DNA of 26,227 bases from an uncultured Oscillospiraceae bacterium (GTDB lineage: Bacteria; Bacillota; Clostridia; Oscillospirales; Acutalibacteraceae). The position numbers were made by a program, and so were the translations under genes. The notes under the pieces were generated by a model, which did not search any database, was not told where the DNA came from, and saw nothing but the letters and a program-made list of their open reading frames with translations. Positions 22,401 to 26,227 of the stretch are shown here, one piece after another. The DNA lies in contig USDZ01000005.1 of assembly GCA_900553525.1 (NCBI GenBank), forward strand, positions 1-26,227, given 5' to 3'. How positions within the stretch are numbered: position 1 is the first letter of the stretch; each line of letters begins with the position of its first letter.

Positions 22401-23486
22401 CATGAATCCGACCGGAATCCCCTCACTTTGCTGGAGAGCGGGCGGGTCCACTATGTTGTCTCCACCTCTTCGAAAGGCCGAATTCCCACCATGGATGATG
22501 TGAAAATTCGTCGCAAAGCGGTGGAACGCAGCATTCCCTGCCTGACTTCTCTCGACACGGCCAATGCGGTGGCCGACAGCCTGCGCAGCCGGTATTCGGT
22601 CCACAGCACCGAATTGGTTAATATCAACCGCCTTCGCAAAGAACGGCGGCGCCATCCGTTTGCTAAGATGGAGGGCTGCGGCAACGACTATATCTATTTC
22701 GACTGCATGCACCTCGAGATCGAGAACCCGGAGGGGCTCAGCGTCCGTTTGTCCGACCGGCACCAGGGCATCGGAGGAGACGGTGTGGTGCTGATCCTGC
22801 CCTCACAGACGGCGGATGCGCGGATGCGGATGTTCAACCTGGACGGCAGTGAGGGGAAAATGTGCGGCAACGCCATCCGCTGCGTGGGCAAGTATTTGTA
22901 CGATCACGGGATCGTACGGAAACTGGAGATGACCATCGAAACCCTTTCCGGGATCAAAACACTCCGCCTCCATAAAATCAACGGGGAGGTCCGGCAGGCC
23001 ACGGTGGATATGGGCCCGGCTGAACTGCGGCCCCCGCTGATCCCAGTCAAGCTCGGCGGAGACCGGGTGGTGGGCCGGACGGTTTCCATTGCGGGGGGAG
23101 AACATGCCGTCACTTGTGTGTCCATGGGAAATCCTCATTGCGTGCTTTTCGGCGGCAATCCGGATGCCTTGGATCTCGAGAAGATCGGTCCACGCTTTGA
23201 GAACGATCCGCTGTTTCCCGAACGGGTGAATACCGAGTTCATCCAGGTGATTGACCGCCATACCCTGAAAATGCGGGTGTGGGAGCGAGGCAGCGGAGAA
23301 ACTTGGGCTTGCGGCACCGGCGCCTGTGCGGCGGCGGTGGCGGCAGTGGAAAACGGATTCTGCGATAAGAATACCGATATTACCGTTAAGCTGCGAGGCG
23401 GCGATTTGGTGATCCGTTATACCGACCAAGCGGTGTATCTGACTGGAGGCGCGCGTACGGTGTTCGAGGGCGTCGTGGAAATATAA
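19446..23486 (+). CDS. carB-dapF: Fused carbamoyl phosphate synthase large subunit and diaminopimelate epimerase (CarB-DapF)
   Basis: 1346 residues against about 1070 for CarB alone. The CarB part (1 to about 1060) is complete: first synthetase half opening GSGPIVIGQAAEFDYAG, with its ATP-grasp (about 120-330); allosteric/oligomerisation region (about 400-545); second half opening GSGPIRIGQGIEFDYAS near G556, with its own ATP-grasp; MGS-like effector domain (about 934-1060). A short basic linker (RLRKERRR) leads straight into DapF (about 1069-1346): FAKMEGCGNDYIYFD, catalytic C1140 in MCGNAIRC and C1289 in WACGTGACA, both halves present. CarB makes carbamoyl phosphate; DapF converts LL- to meso-diaminopimelate. 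There is no stop codon, internal ribosome binding site or upstream ATG for a separate DapF, so it reads as a true fusion. dapL, the preceding step, follows after 15 bases. Confidence 0.93.
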   Translation: MPRNPDIRKVLVIGSGPIVIGQAAEFDYAGAQACRALREEGLEVVLVNSNPATIMTDSAMADGIYIEPLTPETIKRIIIKERPDSLLSTLGGQTGLTLSMQLAKDGFLKEHGVRLLGANPETIDKAEDRQLFKDTMERIGQPVIPSRVVTDLQAALDFAGEIGYPVIVRPAFTLGGSGGGIAEGEDELREIAGNGLRMSPIHQILVEKCISGWKEIEFEVMRDRKGNVITVCSMENFDPVGVHTGDSIVIAPAVTLADKEYQMLRTAALDIISALGVEGGCNCQFALEPNSFEYAVIEVNPRVSRSSALASKATGYPIAKVATKIAIGYTLDEIPNAVTGTTSACFEPALDYVVVKLPKWPFDKFVYAKRTLGTQMKATGEVMAIGRTFEEALMKAVRGAEISHLSLNTPELKELPEEEIRRRIGVCDDRRLFVVYEALQRGISPEEIHAVTKIDTWFLNKLFRLVDLEHRLAEEPLTTTLYLEAKQSGYPDKVIASLSGDPLPEHRYPSYKMVDTCAGEFAAETPYFYAAYDEENEAAEFIQEHGSQKPTVVVFGSGPIRIGQGIEFDYASVHCVWALKEAGYEVVIVNNNPETVSTDFDTADRLYFEPLTPEDALGVIHTEQPVGVVVAFGGQTAIKLTSALSKAGVRILGTPADSIDTAEDRERFDELLESLHIKRPAGFTVMTTEEALEVADRIGYPVLLRPSYVLGGQNMIIAFNEADVREYMAIILAQGIENPILIDKYLMGKELEIDAICDGEEILIPGIMEHIERTGVHSGDSIAVYPAWNLLDELVETIVDCSRRLAVALKTKGLVNIQYLIYEEELYVIEVNPRSSRTVPYISKVTGVPMVDLATRCMLGEKLADMGYGTGLYPPPPYVAVKVPVFSFEKLTNVDTHLGPEMKSTGEVLGIADTLDEALYKGLLAAGYRLEREGGVFLTVRDSDKVEIVDVAKKFRDLGFTLYATAGTAKVIRDGGMEVVEVAKVHESDRNPLTLLESGRVHYVVSTSSKGRIPTMDDVKIRRKAVERSIPCLTSLDTANAVADSLRSRYSVHSTELVNINRLRKERRRHPFAKMEGCGNDYIYFDCMHLEIENPEGLSVRLSDRHQGIGGDGVVLILPSQTADARMRMFNLDGSEGKMCGNAIRCVGKYLYDHGIVRKLEMTIETLSGIKTLRLHKINGEVRQATVDMGPAELRPPLIPVKLGGDRVVGRTVSIAGGEHAVTCVSMGNPHCVLFGGNPDALDLEKIGPRFENDPLFPERVNTEFIQVIDRHTLKMRVWERGSGETWACGTGACAAAVAAVENGFCDKNTDITVKLRGGDLVIRYTDQAVYLTGGARTVFEGVVEI

Positions 23487-23501
23487 AGGAGGCAGACCGG
23501 A

Positions 23502-24716
23502 ATGCATATCAATCGTCATTACACAGAGCTCCAGGACAGCTATCTTTTTTCCAATATTGCCCGGCGGGTGGCCGAATATCAACAGGCCAATCCGAGGGCG
23601 GACGTGATTCGGCTGGGGATCGGGGACGTAACCCGGCCCCTTTGTCCCGCGGTGGTCGAAGCCTTATCCGCCGCAGTACGCGAAATGGGGGAGAAAGTGA
23701 CTTTTCGAGGGTATGGCCCGGAGCAGGGATATGATTTTCTTCGGCAGGCGATACAGGCCTATTACGGGGAAAGAGGAATCGCCCTCGACTTGCAGGAAGT
23801 TTTTATCAGCGATGGGGCGAAAAGCGACCTCGGCAATATTTTGGATTTATTTGAAACGGACAATACCGTATTAATACCCGATCCGGTCTATCCGGTGTAT
23901 GTGGATACCAATATCATGGCCGGCCGGTCGGTGAGGTATTTGAACGCTTCCCGGGACAACGGCTTTTTACCCATGCCGGATGAAACGGTACAGGCGGACC
24001 TGATCTATCTTTGCTCCCCGAACAATCCCACCGGAGCGGTGTATTCTCGGGAGCAATTAAAGGCGTGGGTGGATTATGCTCTGGAGCAGCACGCGGTGAT
24101 CCTGTTTGATGCCGCGTATGAGGCGTTTATTCAAGACGAAACCCTGCCCCGGAGTATCTATGAGATCCAGGGCGCCGAGCGCTGTGCCATCGAATTTTGT
24201 TCCTTATCCAAGACTGCCGGCTTTACCGGAACCCGGTGCGGTTGGACGATAGTGCCCCATGCAATTGAAATAAACGGAATGCGCCTCAACCATATGTGGC
24301 TGCGTCGTCAGACCACCAAGTTCAATGGAGTGCCGTATATTGTCCAGCGTGGCGCTGCGGCGGTGTTCACGCCGGAGGGACGGCGTCAGACCGCGGAGGG
24401 AATCGCCTACTATCGGGAGAACGCCCGCCTGATCGCGCAGGCGCTGGATATGCTCGGCATCTGGTATACCGGAGGGGTGAATTCCCCTTATATTTGGCTA
24501 GCCTGCCCGAATGGACTGGATTCCTGGGCCTTTTTCGATCTGCTTTTGCATCGGGCACAGGTGGTGGGAACGCCCGGAGCGGGGTTTGGCCGAAACGGGG
24601 AGGGCTATTTCCGTTTGACCGCTTTTGGAGATCGGGATCGTACGAAAGAAGCGGTGGAACGGATCCGGCGCCTTTCGTTGGCGGATCGAGAGGAAATTTT
24701 CATCGGTCTGAGATGA
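23502..24716 (+). CDS. dapL: LL-diaminopimelate aminotransferase
   Basis: 404 residues, the DapL length. A fold-type I PLP enzyme: N-terminal arm with YLFSNIARRV, DVIRLGIGDVTRPL, YGPEQGYDFLR, IFISDGAKSD-type region (VFISDGAKSDLGNI), SPNNPTGAVY, and the PLP lysine K237 in SLSKTAGFTGTRCGW. It converts tetrahydrodipicolinate directly to LL-diaminopimelate with glutamate as amino donor, bypassing the DapD/DapC/DapE acyl route. The product is the substrate of the DapF domain encoded just upstream. AAAGGAGGC lies 9 bases before the ATG. No clear terminator follows before the tRNA promoter, so some readthrough is possible. Confidence 0.96.
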   Translation: MHINRHYTELQDSYLFSNIARRVAEYQQANPRADVIRLGIGDVTRPLCPAVVEALSAAVREMGEKVTFRGYGPEQGYDFLRQAIQAYYGERGIALDLQEVFISDGAKSDLGNILDLFETDNTVLIPDPVYPVYVDTNIMAGRSVRYLNASRDNGFLPMPDETVQADLIYLCSPNNPTGAVYSREQLKAWVDYALEQHAVILFDAAYEAFIQDETLPRSIYEIQGAERCAIEFCSLSKTAGFTGTRCGWTIVPHAIEINGMRLNHMWLRRQTTKFNGVPYIVQRGAAAVFTPEGRRQTAEGIAYYRENARLIAQALDMLGIWYTGGVNSPYIWLACPNGLDSWAFFDLLLHRAQVVGTPGAGFGRNGEGYFRLTAFGDRDRTKEAVERIRRLSLADREEIFIGLR

Positions 24717-24762
24717 GAGCCCATTATGGAAATGCCGATCTCTGGCTTGTCCAAATTTTTGC

Positions 24763-24791
24763 TTGACTTTTCCAGGCCGCTTGGATATAAT
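24763..24791 (+). promoter_or_regulatory. tRNA-Lys promoter
   Basis: TTGACT (24763-24768), 17-base spacer, TATAAT (24786-24791), about 45 bases before the mature tRNA. Confidence 0.85.
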
Positions 24792-24836
24792 ATTCCAAGT
24801 GGCCTTTTGGTCAAATACGCAAGGGACAAGCGAGAT

Positions 24837-24912
24837 GAACCATTAGCTCAGTTGGCAGAGCACCTGACTTTTAATCAGGGTGTCCGGGGTTCAAATCCCC
24901 GATGGTTCACCA
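24837..24912 (+). tRNA. tRNA-Lys (anticodon TTT)
   Basis: 76 bases with a full cloverleaf: acceptor GAACCAT/ATGGTTC, D stem GCTC/GAGC, anticodon stem CCTGA/TCAGG with loop CTTTTAA (anticodon TTT at 24870-24872), five-base variable loop GTGTC, T stem CGGGG/CCCCG with loop TTCAAAT, discriminator A and encoded CCA. All stems pair perfectly. Confidence 0.97.
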
Positions 24913-24916
24913 ATAA

Positions 24917-24961
24917 AAAACCGCATGAAATAGCCACTTTCCGGCTGTATCATGCGGTTTT
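24917..24961 (+). terminator. Terminator after tRNA-Lys
   Basis: Perfect 12-bp arms AAAACCGCATGA (24917-24928) and TCATGCGGTTTT (24950-24961), with an inner AGCC/GGCT stem and a T-rich 3' side. It could also stop integrase transcription from the other strand. Confidence 0.9.
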
Positions 24962-24980
24962 CTTTGTGCCCTAAAATCGG

Positions 24981-25001
24981 TTTTGACTACCTTTTGACTA
25001 C
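24981..25001. repeat. Tandem direct repeat TTTTGACTAC, candidate integrase arm sites
   Basis: TTTTGACTAC at 24981-24990 and 24992-25001 (11-base period), followed by a partial third TTTTTGA. They are between the tRNA and the integrase stop codon, where arm-type binding sites of tyrosine integrases are expected. The assignment is inference. Confidence 0.55.
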
Positions 25002-25025
25002 TTTTTGAAATACAACTGCTCAAAA

Positions 25026-26066
25026 TCAAACGATAGAAACAAATTGCGCGTTGATTTTTTCGGCTGCGCTCATGCCGTCTTTGTGATCCAGATGTGTATA
25101 TATCTGAGCTGTCATCTGAATAGTACTGTGACCTAGAAGATACTGCGCCGTCCTCAAATCCACCCCTGCATAATATAGATTTGTGGCATAGGTGTGCCGT
25201 AGCATATGTGGGTGGAGCGGGAAATTGATATTTTCAACCGCTTTATTCCACATGCGTGTCATGGCGGTTCGCGTCATGGGGCCGCCGTCTGCTTTGGTTA
25301 TGACATATAGCCCGGTCTTGGGAGTATTACGAAGAATTTGGGCGAGCGGGTCGGGAATCGGTATTGTCCTATGCGCGGCTTTGGTTTTGAGCTCCTGGGA
25401 CGGATCTGGATGGTTGCCAACAAAGGCTAATGCGCGGTTTACCGTCAAGCTGCCGTTGCGTATATCTCCCCACTGCAACCCGAGCGCCTCTTCCCGGCGC
25501 AATCCGCAGTACAGACAGAGCCCCACAAATGCCCTTGCTTTTGTGTCTGTGACAGCCTCCATGAGCTTCTTGACTTGATCGGTGGTAAGATATTTTGTTT
25601 TTTCTGGCGCGGTGTGCTGCGTGATTTTAATGCCAATCGTCGGGTCGTTGACGATCAGACCGTTTTGCTGGGCCGTCTGAAATATCTGCCGCATGGTGAT
25701 AAGGACCTTGTGTTGTAAACTCTCGGATTTATCTGACACCGCTGACATGACCTCGCGGGCGTGGACGGGACGTACAGAACGGAGCGGCAGATCGCCTAAT
25801 ATGTCCAGGATATGGAGATTGTAAGCATCCTTATACATGCGCAGGGTATTTGGCCGTAGATCGGCCTTGTACTTATCAATCCAAATTTTTGCCCATTCGC
25901 CTACTAAGGTATCGTCCCCGACCTTAATTCCCTGGCGGTCATCGTCCCTGATAGCGTCGGCGGCGGCGTTTAGCTCGGACAATGTCCGGCCATATACGAT
26001 TTTTTTCTTTCCGTCCGACAGAGTGATTTTCCGTTGGTAGCGACCGTCCTTTCGCTTTTTGGGCAT
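25026..26066 (-). CDS. int: Tyrosine recombinase/integrase
   Basis: 346 residues. A basic N-terminal arm-binding region (1-50, MPKKRKDGRYQRKITLSDGK, resembling AP2-like integrase domains), SAM-like core-binding domain (about 53-145), and catalytic domain (about 160-335). Catalytic residues: Arg in YCGLRREEALGL, Lys in the ELKTKAAHRTIPIP hairpin, HPHMLRH (His-x-x-Arg with a following His), GHS in LLGHSTIQMT, and the nucleophile Tyr in IYTHLDHKD. It performs site-specific integration and excision. The start is ATG 26064-26066 with GGAGGGA 6 bases upstream; a TTG five codons earlier lies on the Shine-Dalgarno and is rejected. It converges on tRNA-Lys. No excisionase gene is visible in the window. 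Confidence 0.96.
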   Translation of the reverse strand: MPKKRKDGRYQRKITLSDGKKKIVYGRTLSELNAAADAIRDDDRQGIKVGDDTLVGEWAKIWIDKYKADLRPNTLRMYKDAYNLHILDILGDLPLRSVRPVHAREVMSAVSDKSESLQHKVLITMRQIFQTAQQNGLIVNDPTIGIKITQHTAPEKTKYLTTDQVKKLMEAVTDTKARAFVGLCLYCGLRREEALGLQWGDIRNGSLTVNRALAFVGNHPDPSQELKTKAAHRTIPIPDPLAQILRNTPKTGLYVITKADGGPMTRTAMTRMWNKAVENINFPLHPHMLRHTYATNLYYAGVDLRTAQYLLGHSTIQMTAQIYTHLDHKDGMSAAEKINAQFVSIV

Positions 26067-26090
26067 TCGGCATCCCTCCAATTTATATTG

Positions 26091-26119
26091 TGGACAATCA
26101 TGAGAAAATATGATATATT
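26091..26119 (+). promoter_or_regulatory. Candidate promoter for the gene starting at 26221
   Basis: TGGACA (26091-26096), 17-base spacer, TATATT (26114-26119). It points away from the integrase and would give a leader of about 95 bases. Confidence 0.45.
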
Positions 26120-26160
26120 CAAAGCCGTAAGGTGCTATCGATAACGGAATAGGCGGTTAG

Positions 26161-26215
26161 TCCCTCTCATCGTGGGAGGGATAACACTTTCTTTTTCCCT
26201 CCTGGAAAGGAGGGA
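26161..26215 (+). promoter_or_regulatory. Two leader hairpins, the second sequestering the Shine-Dalgarno
   Basis: Hairpin 1: TCCCTC (26161-26166) with GAGGGA (26176-26181). Hairpin 2: TCCCTCC (26196-26202) with GGAGGGA (26209-26215), loop TGGAAA. The right arm of hairpin 2 contains the AGGAGG ribosome binding site of the ATG at 26221. The arms are near-identical, so they could also cross-pair and switch. Confidence 0.6.
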
Positions 26216-26220
26216 TGCGG

Positions 26221-26227
26221 ATGTACA
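26221..26227 (+). CDS. Start of an unidentified gene (partial, only two codons visible)
   Basis: ATG at 26221 is 7 bases after AGGAGG (26208-26213) at the end of a leader that has a candidate promoter. Only Met-Tyr and one further base are visible, so the product cannot be identified from sequence. A sequestered ribosome binding site at the edge of an integrated element is reminiscent of small membrane-toxin genes, but this is speculation. Confidence 0.4.

Larger units (their letters stand above)
24890..26227. mobile_element. Probable end of an integrative element (prophage or ICE) inserted at tRNA-Lys, continuing past the right edge
   Basis: A tyrosine integrase gene lies directly downstream of the tRNA and points towards it, with candidate arm-site repeats between, the typical layout for elements that integrate in a tRNA 3' end. 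The exact attachment core cannot be drawn without the other end; the T-arm and 3' acceptor of the tRNA (from about 24885) are the expected core. The element's other genes are outside the window. Confidence 0.6.

Noticed and set aside
22600..22680. CarB-DapF fusion as a sequencing frameshift artefact
   Set aside because: Neither of the other two frames offers a dapF start with a ribosome binding site near the junction, both domains are complete, and the frame is continuous; raw reads would still be the decisive test.
1..26227. CRISPR arrays, insertion sequences, rRNA genes
   Set aside because: No regularly spaced repeats, transposase-like frames or rRNA sequence were seen in the window.

Overview
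The window looks like chromosomal DNA of a Gram-positive Clostridia (Oscillospiraceae/Ruminococcaceae-like, moderately GC-rich). The grounds are strong AGGAGG-type ribosome binding sites, TTGACA/TATAAT promoters with 17-bp spacers, frequent short-loop terminators, the DapL route to diaminopimelate, NrdR, a CD1247-type protein beside efp, DUF1836 and flotillin/NfeD genes, and no outer-membrane genes. The organism call is inference; no rRNA or species marker is present.

Left part (1-5.9 kb): the 5' end of a sensor histidine kinase and its OmpR/PhoB response regulator run leftwards, with a candidate autoregulatory direct-repeat operator. Divergently, a DUF1836 regulator (its promoter bracketed by a perfect 10-bp inverted repeat), an NfeD-like membrane protein with a His/Asp-rich loop and a flotillin form a likely membrane-microdomain operon. 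nrdR follows as a single gene, facing a small DUF1294 membrane protein across a shared bidirectional terminator.

Middle (5.9-14.3 kb): two envelope genes lie in tandem: a GHL10-type putative glycan hydrolase (probable lipoprotein), then a 1066-residue membrane-anchored protein joining a second, degenerate GHL10-like domain to an N-acetylmuramoyl-L-alanine amidase. Then rlmB (23S rRNA methyltransferase) is followed after 25 bases by an 831-residue protein that keeps the membrane plan of a heavy-metal P-type ATPase but has lost the phosphorylation, TGE, metal-site and GDGxND motifs. It looks like a pseudo-pump with a long acidic, disordered N-terminal tail, and I consider it the strongest candidate for undescribed biology here.

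Right part (14.3-24.8 kb): an EF-G paralogue lacking the catalytic His, efp, and a CD1247-type zinc-ribbon protein; a 347-base stretch without a recognised gene; then a pyrimidine/arginine/lysine operon: strong promoter, leader terminator-attenuator, carA, a carB-dapF gene fusion and dapL. DapL and DapF are consecutive steps making LL- then meso-diaminopimelate, so the operon couples carbamoyl phosphate supply to cell-wall/lysine precursor supply.

Right edge (24.8-26.2 kb): tRNA-Lys(TTT) followed by a convergent tyrosine integrase with candidate arm-site repeats, and the first codons of a small gene whose ribosome binding site is buried in a hairpin. This is probably one end of an integrated mobile element that continues beyond the window.
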